The position numbers and the translations under genes are program-made. A stretch of DNA of 64,000 nt from Climacium dendroides (taxonomy: Eukaryota > Streptophyta > Bryopsida > Hypnales > Climaciaceae), in NCBI GenBank assembly GCA_950106755.1, contig OX467084.1:6262001-6326000 (forward strand), read 5' to 3'. The notes below the pieces were generated by a model, which was not told where the DNA came from, made no database searches, and worked only from the letters and a program-made list of their open reading frames with translations. This document shows, piece after piece, positions 48,620 through 61,705 of the stretch; position 1 is the first letter of the stretch; the number at the start of each line of letters is the position of its first letter.

Positions 48620-49426
48620 TACAATAGCAGCCTCGAACTCTATCAACCCATAGAGAGGTAATTACGCAATCACCACAAAGGGAGATGGTTTCAAATACAA
48701 ACTCAGAAAAGTTTACAAGGCTTCGAGGTCTTGGAAGGATAATTCCTAATCTAGTCTATGTAATACCAAATGTGCATCATATCCTTGTGAAACTTTTCAA
48801 GCAAACCCTAGGATTACAAAGTGAAACCTCAGCAACTTCATTCCAAGGCAGCCAAGTATAGACCAAGTCCGCAATCCTCTACTGCAACTTGTAACCTAAC
48901 CATCCGTACTCTCACCTCCCAGCCTTCTATGGGTCAACAAGTACCATCAACAGCATAAGACAGTTGTAAGCATCCTCTGCAGCTCACAACTACATCAGCC
49001 ATAATCTCTCGAATCAACTTCTGTATCAAGGCTGAACACTTCAGTCCGAATTATGTTTCAAAAGCATAGCTGCTTGCAAGCAATCACAACAAAACAAATA
49101 GCAAATATTCCAAAGAATCGCATGAAAACATGAAAATCGCATGACAACTATGTTAGTGAGAAGCTGCATTTTAAAAACAAACATACTAGCCAATTTGCAA
49201 CAAGACTCGAGGGTATTGCCGGTAGTCAAAAAGTGACCCAAAAAGGTCGGGATCCGTGCACCTGAGTCGGCAAAGGATGGTGTTCGGGTAGAAGCGCAAA
49301 ACTTGAAGCCACTGTATCAACAATCCAAGTCAAGCATAAGTTCTAAGCATCCTACCCAGTCGTGCCTGCACAACATTGATAACCTATGAACACACAATGT
49401 ATATATATGACAAAAAGATTACAAAT

Positions 49427-50518
49427 TTACACAGACAGCAAACTCGGCTGGAAGAGAAACGAATGAGCATCCGACTTCTCATACGGACAGGGCTCAAGCT
49501 TCTTCCACGAGTCTTGCTGCTTTAAATAAACTACAAATAAAGAGGAATATCTGGGTGTCTTGGCACTGCCAACGACACATAACCTGTTGCCTTTTGCAAT
49601 GCAATTTTGAATCTTTTCAAATTCTGCTAACAATGTGCGTGGCAATTCAAACCTCTTGGTCCACGTCTTGGTGTTCAGATCCAGCTCGGAGATGCAGCCA
49701 TCCTGCACTGTCAACAAAAACAGCGACCCGTCCCACTCGAAGATTCGGTTGTTCTCCGAGTATCCGCGGTTGTTAAGATGATACCCGACCTCGGCCATTT
49801 GCTCGTAATCGAAGGTATCAAGCCAGACATTCTTCTTCGAGTTGTAAGTAGCCAGATCACTATGCCCTCGCATGGTAGGAACCACAAAGAACAAAAGGTC
49901 ATTGCATTGAACACCATTGGTACCACTGGCGAGGCACCCGACAGATGTGATGCTTCCTTCATCCCACGAATCAGACGAAGATGTGTAACGAGCCCAGTGT
50001 TCCTGGTCTCCCATCATGAATTTGTACGAGTTAGCTTCGGTGTCCGCAATAGGGATTGCGAACGCTCCACACAACCAGTCTCTCGCAAACAGAGGTAACT
50101 CCCTCGAGGCTTTCGTCAACGGGTTGTACACCAGGCACTTCGTTTCCCCGTAGTTGCTGTAGCTAGACAGCAAGAAAAACAGCAACCCCCCTGCCGAATA
50201 GTAATCCACTTTCTCTCCAGACGAGGCAGCATTTAGAACCAATTCGGGGAACGACGACATAATCGTCCACCGATTTGATTCGAAGCTGTACGTCGTCCAC
50301 TCCAACGATTCCTTGCCGTCGTAGCCCACCGCCAGCATAGGCTCTGCCATCAGAGGCGACTTCAATGATCGCGAAAGCGTCAGAGTCCTGGGATTAGCGA
50401 TGATGGATTTCCAAGGCTTGTTCACGCACCGAAGCCTCATCAATGCTCGCAGGGGCAGCTTGGACAATATGTAATACTGCATATCTATCGGAAACCTCTC
50501 CCAAAGTGACGTCTCCAT
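49427..50518 (-). CDS. F-box protein, single exon, 363 aa
   Basis: The N-terminus is an F-box (residues about 3-45): SLWERFPIDMQYYILSKLPL, then RLRCVNKPWKSII. This motif binds SKP1 and makes the protein a substrate receptor of an SCF ubiquitin ligase. The remainder (about 60-360) has repeated W/Y-rich strand-like segments (YDGKESLEWTTYSFESNRW, YNPLTKASRELP, YNSKKNVWLDTF, ELDLNTKTWTKRFELP) typical of the kelch/galactose-oxidase-like propeller of plant F-box proteins. Intact, with no introns and a length normal for this class. The ATG at 50518 is the first in frame ahead of the F-box. The gene sits in a higher-GC island. Substrate and process cannot be read from the sequence. Confidence 0.9.
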   Translation of the reverse strand: METSLWERFPIDMQYYILSKLPLRALMRLRCVNKPWKSIIANPRTLTLSRSLKSPLMAEPMLAVGYDGKESLEWTTYSFESNRWTIMSSFPELVLNAASSGEKVDYYSAGGLLFFLLSSYSNYGETKCLVYNPLTKASRELPLFARDWLCGAFAIPIADTEANSYKFMMGDQEHWARYTSSSDSWDEGSITSVGCLASGTNGVQCNDLLFFVVPTMRGHSDLATYNSKKNVWLDTFDYEQMAEVGYHLNNRGYSENNRIFEWDGSLFLLTVQDGCISELDLNTKTWTKRFELPRTLLAEFEKIQNCIAKGNRLCVVGSAKTPRYSSLFVVYLKQQDSWKKLEPCPYEKSDAHSFLFQPSLLSV

Positions 50519-52230
50519 GCCCGCGCTGCACTATACGCTGCCTAAAACTCCTTTACTTCTAAAACCTTCGATATACAGGCTTTGAACACAACTACTGGGA
50601 ACAAAAGAAGCAGATGCAGGAAACAGAGCCTTACAAAACCAAACTAGTCCTCAAGAATGGTGAAAATGATTTCCACAGACATTTAGCACAGAAACAACCA
50701 ACCACTACCGGCAAACGCAGATATTCATACTCGCATGCAAAAAAGAAATCGCACTAGCAAGCACAGCCACCGCATAAATTTCTCATGTGAGAACGTATAA
50801 AACAAGAGCACTCGAACAAGAATCCAGGCCTTTCATTACACATAAACCAAATTCCACACTAAAGCTTATACATGCTTCTTAACAAATTTTCACAGCACCA
50901 AGAACTCTACATCCTCGTCATTCTCTTCTTGACGACGCTTATAAAAAAACTCCACTCGCAAACAAAACGCGCAATTCCACCAACATCACTCTCCGCTCAC
51001 AATTCAAGCTGAAATCCTAACAGTGCACTAAAGCTGCTCAAATCTTCTCCAGAACTCTCACTCCGAAGACGAAAAAATTGGCGCTCACACAACTGCCGGC
51101 CTGCCCTTAATTTATCATTACACCAAAATAGTTTTAACACCGAAAGTACTGGTCACCCGCCAGATCTATCTCACAAAATATTACGAAAAGAGAAAAAGTC
51201 CACCCACTCCTAAATCAAAGTATTTCTCTCCACCGTCCATACACAATCACCAAAGACAACGAATCTTTGTTCACAGAAACAGAGTCCCCACCAGCAGTCA
51301 AGAACCATGACCGCTACTCCGTTGCCCCTCTCCCAAGACCGGCGATGATCGAGAACCTATAGACGCCGGCACATCAAATGATTTCCGCCGGGCACCGCAA
51401 GAGCAAGTCCTAAGTAAGCAGAGGATTATGAGCAAACGCTGCTGGCTGTCTTCTTCGTAATAGGTCAGGAAGCGGCTCTGGTACTGTAATCTACGGCTTG
51501 GTTACTTACTGCGACAAAAACTACGACAATGAGCTGCGAAACTAAGTTTCGAATTGCAGAAGCTGGCACGGATTATAAATGCGAAGGGGAGCGGATGGTT
51601 AGGGAATGATTCCGTTGTAAGCAGGGCCAGGTGCTGCAAATCCATGGCGTGGGGGCTACAGGCAAGCGGGAGTGCGGGTCGTTAGGGCAGAGTTGCCGGT
51701 TGTCCTCACAACTGCTGGCAGGGGACACCGAAGCTGGATGACCCGAAGTTCGCCGGAGCAACTGACGTGGGGGTAACCGAAGCTGCGCCGAACGTGTCTC
51801 GTCGCGCCACGTCCCCCTTCGCTCTATTCTCGTTTCGTGTTACCCGGGATGAAAAACTGCGGCGCATGGGGGCCTCCGGTGCATCTACATCCGTCGATCG
51901 TCGCATCTACATCCGTTGATTGTCAGGCGTGGTTGTGGACCCCACAGAGCCCATTTCAATTGGTAGAGGCCTCGGGCAGGTTGACCACGGGCAGATTGAC
52001 CACGGGCACGGGCAGAGAGGAGAAAAAACTGATGAACAGGTTCTCCGGTCTAGGGTTGGGAAGGTCCACAAATGTTTTCAACTTGTGCAAAGTTAGGTTT
52101 AGACCTGCAGCCCCCATATTAGTTTACTACATATGCCTTGGTGTAGAGGGAAATTGCGATGTCATTGTGGAATTTGTCCATTCGATGTACGGATTCACAC
52201 TAAAAATTATATCTATGAAAGTTCTTTTGT
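50519..52230. other. Promoter/leader side of the F-box gene, GC-rich
   Basis: No second gene is supported. The stretch contains the upstream region of the F-box gene (minus strand). A plus-strand TATAAAT at 51574 points away from it, and a 16-base tandem motif (GTTGACCACGGGCAGATTGACC) lies at 51977-52016. Several open frames on both strands at 51570-52230 start at non-ATG codons and look like chance in GC-rich DNA. Confidence 0.4.
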
Positions 52231-55009
52231 AGTTGCATTATTGTTTCATTGAAGCTCCTTCACAACCCCTTTCTTCTTGAATAAACTCATTTTGTCTACT
52301 AGACAAAATTTGAAACCACCTCCCCACTTGATCCCAAACCTGTCTATTATAATTATGGCTTCATCTTGAGTTTTGGCGGGAGTGGGTGATGACATGATAC
52401 TACTTCAAGTGGCCATTTGTTTTTATATGAATGTTCTAGTGGACAAAATCTAGCCTTTGGCCAATGAAAATGCTTCAAGCCTTATCTAGTGGCAACAGAC
52501 ACTCTTGGTTTGAGTTGAGCTTGAGTTTTGTATGCAAGATTTTTACTTTGAATGACAATTGGATGTGGACCCATTTCCAAGTTTTTGATTTGTTTCATAA
52601 AAGAGAAAAGATTATAAGCTAATCACTCATCAATCATTTAAAATTATTAGTTATGGTTAGAGCACCTCTTATGGTCTTATCAAAATGATTGACTACAATG
52701 CTAATTTGAAGGTGCAATAAGTTTGGCAAAAAATGAGATCCCTTGCCCCTCGCTAATAGGCACACCACTACCACGGACTTGTTTAATTGTGATGAATACC
52801 ACACCACGTGGGTTTTCTTTGGCAAGTCCTTCGAAAGAAAAGACAAGGCAAAATATTGTTATGATTGTTCTTTTACTATAGAATTGATCTTTTTTATCTT
52901 TATTAGTCTCTCTATTGTGGGATGAAGTGTCGCAACCTTGAACTACACTACAGGGGGCCTCATGCATGCTTCAAACTCGAACTAGTTTGGAGAACTATTT
53001 TTTGTCAATAAAATTTAAAAGGCCATGGGGGATGCTCTTCATAATGATTGACTCTTCTTTTGAAGATGTTCATAGTTGTTGGTCATTATAGAATCTATTT
53101 TTGAAACGAAAGAATTATTACAGTTAAATGCACTAGATCATGTACCTTGTATCCATCCCATTCCATGCATTGATTGATTGTTTTTATTCCTCTAACTTGT
53201 AGCATGAGATTAAATCTTGACTAAATTCATCAAAATACTGTAAGATTTTGGCATTTTTTATATTTATAAAAAATGATTATAAAATCAAAGATGGCTACAT
53301 GTATTGAAATTGTGTTTGAAAATCAAATAAATTAAAATATCAAAAAATTAAAATTATAAAATTTCAAACAAGCAATGGAATTTAAAGAGGAAATCTAAAT
53401 TAGATGCATGCACTATACTTTCTATCAAATTAAAAAAAACATTGTAAGTTGTACAAACAAAAATTTATAATGTCTTCTCTTTTTGTTGATTTATTTTGAT
53501 TCACTATTTTCAAGTTATAGAATATGCACAATAACATGACTTGAGTTACTTAGTGTGCAATAATTTGAAAAGTTCTAAAATACTAAGATGAGGTATTCTA
53601 CAATTATTTTTTTAACAAGGCAACCTCGTTCTTTCATTTTAAAATTTTTTTCTTCAAAATACACCAAACATACTAACATCCTATGATAAAAGGATACAAT
53701 TTTTAGAGTGATAATCTATTGAAAATTTATGCCAAATTTTGCAAGGAAATATTCAAAGATAGATCCTTTTTTGGCAATAGATTTAATCACTAAATTAAAT
53801 TGCTACCATACCTTAGGATGTTTTTTGTCTATTAGAAATGAATGTACACATTTTGGAATAGACAAAAAAGGATTCTCACCCTTAATATTGTGTGTTCATC
53901 AAATATGCATGAACTAAAAAGGCTTTATCACTTCAATGAAAACTAGTGTGCCTTGCGTTGTTGCTACAATATAACAATAAAATAAAATGGAAGCAATGTT
54001 CTAATTTTCTAATTCATAAAAAATTTCAAAATTCAATAACCTTTACACTATAGGCCCAAATGCCACAAAACAAAGCCCATGTCCCCTTCCTTGCAAATAG
54101 ATTTTCAATGATACCAAGAATGTAACCAAGGGACACACTGTTTCAAAGATCTCACCATAACAAAAAAAAGACTCATTTAATCCCTAAAAAAGATTTACAT
54201 ATCCAAAAAGTAAATTCGCTTTGGCCAACCTTGATTTTAACTTTCAATACAATCATTTTTGTATTTGATTAAAAATAAAGACATAATATTTCTTTCTATT
54301 TCATCTTAAATTTTTTTAACAATCCAAAATCTATTGCAATTGCAAGTGCCAGATGTTAGAATCTAAAAAATACAATGTGTTGGATTTTTCATTTATATTT
54401 TCTCCTTTCAAAATGGATTTTAAATTTAAATTATATAAAATTGAATTTTTCATTCTAACCTTTATTTATGCTAAAAATAACAATTTATTCTAATATACCT
54501 TGTAATGGATATAATTTTATTTCCATCTTTAACTTTAAAAGATCATAATAATTGATTTTTCCATCAATTTTTTTGAAAAAAAACAATACAAATAGAAAAT
54601 AAAATTTTCAACTAGCAAAAGAATATCAAAAGTTCACACATTAGTTAAATAATAGGATAAATTTGATTTAATAGCCAAATTCGACTTCAAGGTCTTTGTT
54701 GTCGTTGTTTTTGATGTAAAAAAATCACCAATTGAGAAATTTCCACACTAATTTCCATTGCTACTTGTACCTCTTGAAATTTTTTCAAATTATTTGGATT
54801 TTTTTTCTATTTTTACTCATTTATTTTCAATTTGTGCAACAAAAATGATAACAAGTATAATTTTTCATGAAACAAATTGAAATTTCTTGTAATGATATAT
54901 AATTCATAGTTTCAAGTACTAAAAATATTGGATTGATATTTGAACGCAATCTAATAGGCTACATTCAACTCAAACATGATGTTTGACCAATTGGCAATGG
55001 ATCTTGTCC
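52231..55009. other. AT-rich intergenic DNA
   Basis: No gene, repeat family member or element end is recognised; only short frames and poly-A/T runs. Confidence 0.45.
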
Positions 55010-55955
55010 TTAACCCCTACAAGATTTTGACTATGTTTTCACCAAAAATATGCCAAAAGTGTCATTTCTAGTACAAGTATCATATTTTTGAACATTTTTG
55101 GACACATATAACCTTAGGATCTTGTAATACGCTAGTTTAAGAAGATGTGGAAAAAATTTCAGAAATTTCCACCATGTAGATTGCAACATATTAGCATTTA
55201 AAGTGACAAAAGTCCTTTTTTGGCCCTACGCAAAAATGTGCAATTGCACTTCACAAGGTCAAATCATTATGAAAAAATGTCCAAAATGGTTTTAATTCTT
55301 TGGATTCATTCTTCATGGCAAGTTGGCTACATGCTGAAAAATTTCAAATCATTTGGAATTGTACAACATATAGAAAAAAATAGTAAGTAGAAAAAAATAG
55401 AGAATGATTCAAAGTACTAAATTGTAAACAATTTATTTATGGGATTGAAAAATGCCAATCCCAATGGTTGTAATGTTGTAATAAACAGTGTACATCTAAT
55501 ATTTTTATTTTTTTCCAAAATATTGAAAACTGAGTTAAATAAAGGACTTCAAAATTCTTCTTAGAGTAGAGATTCCATAACTATCCACAAATCACTGACA
55601 ACTAAGACTCTTCATAATTTCCATCTCATTAATCAAAATGGAATGATTAAAAGCTTTGCACGTATAAATAAATCTATAAAATCCATTTCAAGATTTTTTT
55701 TAAAAAAAAAGTGATTTTAAAGAAGTTTTTTTAGTTGCATGGATTGCCTGCCGAGCAATGAAAACTACATATCATTCAAAAAAAATTTAACCATATAGTC
55801 AAAAGTTGTGAAAATTGTTGGGCCTTAAAGCTACTCCTTGGACACATGTTGTGTGAAAATTTCAAATAAAATAAAATAAAAACTTCATTTGCAGTGAGTT
55901 GTCCAAAATTTCTATGTTGCCCCCTAAAATACCATTTGGTCCCTTTAGGGGTTAA
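55010..55955 (+). mobile_element. Long TTAA-type element, copy 3
   Basis: Left TTAACCCCTACAAGATTTTG, right GGTCCCTTTAGGGGTTAA: the best-preserved copy, with TTAA on both sides and inverted CCCCTA termini. 946 bases, non-coding, direct relative of 44623-45573 and 39581-40229. Confidence 0.8.
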
Positions 55956-56267
55956 GATTGCAATAGATTTTTTCTGTCTATTTTAGGCAATGCAAAAAGC
56001 TATCTTCATTGGAATGATGAAAGCTATTTGTCACACATGGAATAGGATGAAACCAACAATGTATGGATGAAAATTTATTTATTCATTCAAAAATGCACAT
56101 TCATCCAAAACAACGCGATACCATCCCAAAATTTTGCCAACTAAAAAGGGAAGAATATCTCACCAACTATTCTCCATTAAAAAAATTCACATCACTTTTA
56201 TATTGAAATTTTGCTTGAAAACCCACTACAAATGAAGTAAAAACAACAAAAGTCTTTAAGCTCATAG

Positions 56268-56560
56268 TAAGGTGGGTGGCTCTTAAACCGACCCTTTAAG
56301 AGCTGATTGCATTTTTGGAACAGCTAAACATCTCAAAACAATTTTCAGTGAATTTCGGTAGGAAGAAAAAAGGAATAGACATCTAATCCAAGTCGTTTCA
56401 TATTTTTTGGACCTTTGTGAAATTAGTTACAAATTTTTGAATTTGAAATGCAGTGGTTTCTAAAAACAACCCCTTTCTGAAATGTATGCTAGTACATTTC
56501 AGAAGTAAAATGTACCAGATCGGTTTTAGAAGCAGGTCGGTTTAAGAGCCACCTACCTTA
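56268..56560. mobile_element. MITE with AGGTA ends (core family copy 4)
   Basis: The left end TAAGGTGGGTGGCTCTTAAA and the right end's inverse TAAGGTAGGTGGCTCTTAAA match over about 26 bases with one mismatch, TA on each side. The core is present (GACATCTAATCCAAGTCGTT). Among the best-preserved copies. Confidence 0.85.
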
Positions 56561-56846
56561 ACGTGCGGTCATACCAAGGCTACCACACCAGATCCCATCA
56601 GAACTCTCAAGTTATAAGTGCCTTTGGGCTGCATCCATTTTCTAAGCATTTGGGCAATAGAAAAGCTTTTTAAATTTTAAAATAAAGTTTTAAAGTTTTA
56701 GGAAAGGCAGAAACTATCATTAGGAAAATCACTGTCCTGAGGTATCTTGGAATTCATTCTCCCAAAATCAAGTGCTTCTCCACAGCTGAAAAGTGGAAGG
56801 GACATCAAGTTATTCTGTTTTGTCAATTGCTGGAAACAGTTGTTGA

Positions 56847-57111
56847 TAAGGTAGGTACACAAAAATGTGGCACTGACTCAAAACCGCCATCTACACAGTA
56901 TGTACATCTCCAAAATCAGTTCTGAACCTATGTGGAAGAACCAAACTTTGTTCCTTAATAACTTTTGCATGCAGTATCCAAATGCCCATGTTCTCTGGTG
57001 CGTGGGAACCTCCTTCCACTTGCCAACAAGAACATATGAAAATTTGACCAGTCTAATAATAGAAAATAGGCTCAATAGCAAAAAGTGGCGGTTTTGGGTG
57101 TACCTACCTTG
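56847..57111. mobile_element. AGGTA-ended MITE, different interior
   Basis: Left TAAGGTAGGTACAC, right GTGTACCTACCTTGG. Inner inverted blocks AAACCGCCA and TGGCGGTTT lie 20-30 bases in. The interior is unrelated to the core family. Confidence 0.65.
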
Positions 57112-57638
57112 GATTCTTTTGTTGGAGAGACCTCGCAATTCACTAGCCATGTGCCCTAGGGGACGTTAAACCTTGTCCACGAAGTAGGTCCAAGAAGTTG
57201 GATTTACCCCAAGTGAAAACAAAGGAATTTATTATTTTTCACATAATTTTTTTTTGTAAATTTTGAATTCATATTTGCAAATAGAGATTGCAAATTAGCT
57301 AGGAAAGGTTTGAAATATATCCTAGACATGGCTCAAAATAGGGGCATGTTTTTATTTTTACACTTGGAGAAACCCAAATTATCCTGTTGGACCTACTTTG
57401 TGGGCAGGATTTAGTGTCTAGCATGTGCTCGGATGCAAGTTGATTCGAGATTGAATTTTTTTTTGGGGGGGGGAGGACAAACTAACAATTCCCATTGCAA
57501 GAGATTTTTTTCTCTTTGGATTGAATCATTTTATTACAACTGAGTGAAAGTTGTGTTTGTGGTGAGATAGATTTGTGTTTCTTCAAGATTCCAAAGATAG
57601 CTACATAATAAAATGATGTGCGCTTGTTATGAAATAGT

Positions 57639-57871
57639 TTAACCCTTAAACAATGAGCCAGTGACCTTGAAAATCATCTGTTTTGGTACCGTGTGAAATG
57701 TTAACTTAATTTTAAAAATGAAAAAAATACTCATTGGGAGACAAGCTATTGTAGAAGATGTTCCCTTTTCTCACGAAATTTGGAGGATGAATAGTTACAC
57801 GTCTATCCTACATGGAGAGATTCTTTGTCATCTATCGGACAAAAAAGTCCGCCGTAGCGTTTGAGGGTTAA
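57639..57871. mobile_element. Short TTAA-type element, copy 2 (intact ends)
   Basis: TTAACCCTTAAACAATG at the left, GTTTGAGGGTTAA at the right, 233 bases, non-coding. It shares terminal logic with the long family but has a separate interior, which matches 17433-17659. Confidence 0.75.
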
Positions 57872-58503
57872 GAAACCAACAAGATTGGTTTCACATTTTC
57901 CGAGCTTGTATGAATATAATACAAATTTGTGGAAACAACTAGGTAGACACACCTACTGTGAACCATAGACTAACACACAAGTGGTCCCCCAAACATCCAA
58001 AAGCAATAGGGCTGATTACCTGAACCTTGTTTCTCGCAAGAGATTGACCAATGCGAACCCTGCCCTTGCGATCATGAGAACTTCCTCTATCCCCACATGT
58101 CAGTTTTGGGTCCACTTGCACATTACTTTAGGACTTATTCCAGGTGTCCATAAACAATTCCTACTACATTGGGGTGCTTCTACCTTACCCTACCTTAGGT
58201 TGCTGCTTTGGAGGTTGGGTTTCTTGCAAGTTGGAGTGATGGGATGTGGTACATGTAGACAACTAAAGAATCTCGAATGAAAAAGTCAGGTTGGGATGCT
58301 CATAAGTGTTGGGGACTTTTTAAGGGGAGCAATGTCACATAAGTACCTGTCTGTCTGAAGGGCTGGCTACAGAATATGTTGTTGAGGGAACATTGGGTGA
58401 TATATCTCCGTCTCCTTTGGCAATGCAGGAAAACATTCAATTGTTTCAAAATAAATAAAACATTCAATTGTTTGGTTTTGGACAAACATGTCCACATTCA
58501 GAT

Positions 58504-58875
58504 TAAGGTAGAACTATCCATTACCACCATTTACCCAATTCCCCCACCTACAGGTTCCTCCCATTTCCGTCATTGGCCCATCTTCTTACCATAATCTTAC
58601 TCATCCATGATCATGATGGCAATGCATTGGGGAGTGGAGACATCAGCCCACCCTTCAACAATGGTGTGGTCATGCTTTACCAAGGGTCTACTCACAGTTT
58701 TACATTTCAGCTTTGGAAAATCACAAAAAATTCAATTCTTGTCAGAATGTCTTCATTTTTTTTGCAATTGACTTCTCTCAAACAATTCAATCTCTGAAAA
58801 ATATGAGAGCTCATAAATAGCTTCTCCAAAGTACCTAGATAGCAAATCTGAATGGTAATGGGTAGTTCTACCTTA
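58504..58875. mobile_element. AGGTA-ended MITE with 22-base inverted ends
   Basis: TAAGGTAGAACTATCCATTA at the left; the right end inverted reads TAAGGTAGAACTACCCATTA, one mismatch. 372 bases. The interior is not related to the core family. Confidence 0.8.
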
Positions 58876-59932
58876 CTACACTAGTAAGGGGATCATAAAA
58901 TTATAGGAACTTACTGTGAAAAACTGTAGATGTTTGAAACGTGATGTACAACCCGAGGACACTTCAATAACGCCTTGACGTACAACAAAGGTAGATATTT
59001 ACATAGCATGTAATGTCAATTAATTGGTACATATGGATCCCTTTAAAAAAAACTATTCAAAGTATTTAGTATTCAACAAGATATCATTTCGATTTTATTA
59101 GTTTTTATCCATGTGTAGAGAAATTTAGTTCAATGAGTGACCGACTCCAGTGAGCATCGCCTTTTGCATTGCTTCTAAACATGAAATAAACAAAATCTGC
59201 TCATGATAAGGGAGCCAACCTATTTTGGACCACTTAAGCAATTAAGCATATTTGGAGCATAGGTATGTTGGGTTGAAAAAAAATTCCCCGTGTGCGGAAG
59301 GATTCCATAAATTTTCACAATTTCATTTTCCAAAACAAAATTACTATAAATCTTTTAGGTGAAGATTGTATTCATCTCACAGTGGTCATATAGGTCATCC
59401 TATTTCTACCCAAGGGCTGGTTGCAAAATTGAGAGTCCTATAGCCCAATTATAATGCGGACACAATTGTGAGTGATCACTAACTCATAGTGTACGTACAC
59501 AGAAAACACACCACCCTATGCCTACCAAAATGGCGTGACAACCAAGAATGGATTGGCTCCCATACTCATGCATAGTGCACTCTATCAAATGGAGAGTTCC
59601 AGAAAGTTTGAGCTGAGCTACCTGCAGTAAATGAAACTGTCAACCATCAACTATTTCCTCAGTTGTTTTACTCTCAGCCACGGATTCTTTTCTGAGCAAA
59701 TTTTTGCCAAAAGCAATCCAAATTTTTTTATAAAGAATTTTTGGGAGATATTCTTCCTTTTTCAGTGGACCAAATCTTGAGGTTGTATTGCTCTATTTTG
59801 GATGAATAAATATATGTGTTCATCCATATATTGTAAGTTTCATCCATTTCTGTGAATGTCAATTGCTTCATCATTCCACTTCATTGATGATCACTCTTTC
59901 TATAGTACCTCTAGTACATCTAGTACATCTAG

Positions 59933-60378
59933 TAAGGTAAAACATTCCATTGCGGTCAGATGACCCATAGTGGACACCTAACGACCCCATGACATTTTTT
60001 CAAGCCATAATCAATGCCCAACCTGACACTTATGAAGTGATTAGTGACCTCATTAGGAGCATCCAACTTTTTAGTGTAAATCATGGTAGAATGTGACTTT
60101 TTCAGGGCCTTCCACATTAGAAATTATTATGACTGCTTTAGGTGATTAAGATGAACTTATTAGATATAGTTTTTGTTGGTTATCAGGTAGCCTACTGACT
60201 CTTTTGGATAGATCAGTTCAAAAATTCATAACAAATTCATACATTGTCTGAAAAATAGAAGTCCAATTGCTCTCACTATTTCTCACACTTGCTTTTACGT
60301 GGGAGAAAATTTGAAAAATTTCAGCAGTGGCATGAGGGCAGACCCCAAATTCTGACCACAATGGGCTGCTTTACCTTA
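59933..60378. mobile_element. AGGTA-ended element, 446 bases
   Basis: Left TAAGGTAAAACATTCCATTG followed by CGGTCAGA. The right end inverted reads TAAGGTAAAGCAGCCCATTG followed by TGGTCAGA. TA on each side. The interior has a diverged inverted relative at 45840-46110. Confidence 0.75.
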
Positions 60379-60851
60379 AATGAAAAAGAATTTAAGTAAA
60401 AAAGTAAAATAAAAAGCTCTAAGTTTTTGTGGCAAAAGAGGGAACAAGCCCACTCACTATTCCAATGACGGATGCCTGCTCTGTACTCCACATTTTCAGT
60501 ACAGTATCTGATTTTTATTTTTTTTTAAATTACTGTACTGTACAGTAGCCAGATAAATTGGGTGGGTAAGGATTCTTCCTTGCTGGATACTCAAGGTCTT
60601 AATGGGTCCCCATAACATGGTTTACCAATGAGGCAGGGGACTGTTTTGTTTGCACCCTTGAAAACGGGACCCCCTGCAGTGAACAAAATTATTTTATTGG
60701 GCTCCTGAGTCAATCCCAATCCTGAAATTAATTAATAAGCCCTTCCCAAGAATCTAGGGAGGCATAATATCTTTCCAGCATGACAAAACACGAGCGCCTC
60801 CGTTTACGATATTACGACATACCACACAACAGGGAGTGCACATTTTGCATG

Positions 60852-61170
60852 TAAGGTAGGAGGTTCATAAATCGCCCACCTAAGAGCCGAAACTGAATTT
60901 CGGGGTGGAATATGTTTCCAGTAAAAGTTCATTGAAAGACAAGTGGAAATTGGCATCTAACCCAAGTCGTTTCATCTTTTTTGGAGCTTTGTGGAATTAG
61001 TTATGAAATTTTGAAGTTGAAATGGCATGGGGCTCTAAAATTGCCCACCTCCTAAAGTGTACACGGTTTGTATATTGTTGAAGGCTACAAAAAAAAACAT
61101 GTGCAAATAGTATACATTTGAGGAGGTGGGCGATTTTAGAGCATGTGCATCTTCAGAACCTCCTACCTTA
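60852..61170. mobile_element. MITE with AGGTA ends (core family copy 5)
   Basis: Perfect 15-base inverted ends (TAAGGTAGGAGGTTC and its complement) with TA on both edges. The right half forms a second, inner hairpin: TCTAAAATTGCCCACCTCCT at 61034 pairs with sequence ending at 61140. Core words as in the other copies. Confidence 0.9.
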
Positions 61171-61507
61171 GTAAGAGTTGCTACAATGCATTTGGGACCC
61201 AACATGCCAACAAGAAGATGATGGGGCCATTGAAAAAACATGCCCCAATGCAACTAGTATTGGTTTCTCCACCCTATCATCTTCCATACTTGGCCCGACA
61301 ATTTGGCAAAAGATGGAGAGCTTGCAAGTTGGCTTATAATGAGAAAAGTTTTAATTGTTAGACCTTTTCATGCTTTGTTATGTGTGCCAATAAAGAAGAC
61401 CTTACCTTTATGCATGAAAGTTCTTTTTTAAATGTAGAGTCTTTTCATTTTTTTTTTATAATTCTTTTATAATTAAAAAAATCTTTGTTGCTCCATTTAT
61501 TGTTCCA

Positions 61508-61705
61508 AACCTCTTGAAATATTTTTTAGTAAACTTTCCTTGAAAGACAAATGGAATTGCACCTAATCTAAGTTGTTTCATATGTTTTGAAGCTTCTTGG
61601 AATTATTTATGAATTTTTGAAGTTGAAATGCAATGGTCACTCAAAGCTTCAACTTCTTGAAATATATAGTGTTTGTACAATTGTTGGTGCAATGAGAAAG
61701 TATTG
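61508..61705. repeat. Core-family MITE fragment (copy 6)
   Basis: Has GAAAGACAAATGGAATTG, then CACCTAATCTAAGTTGTTTC, then TTTTTGAAGTTGAAATGCAA, then GGTGCAATGAGAAAG, but neither terminal repeat is preserved. Confidence 0.65.

Noticed and set aside
49711..50098. Other frames across the F-box gene on both strands
   Set aside because: Shadows of the 363-codon F-box frame.
51837..52232. 131-codon plus-strand frame
   Set aside because: Starts at a non-ATG codon, spans a tandem motif and then AT-rich DNA, with no domain.
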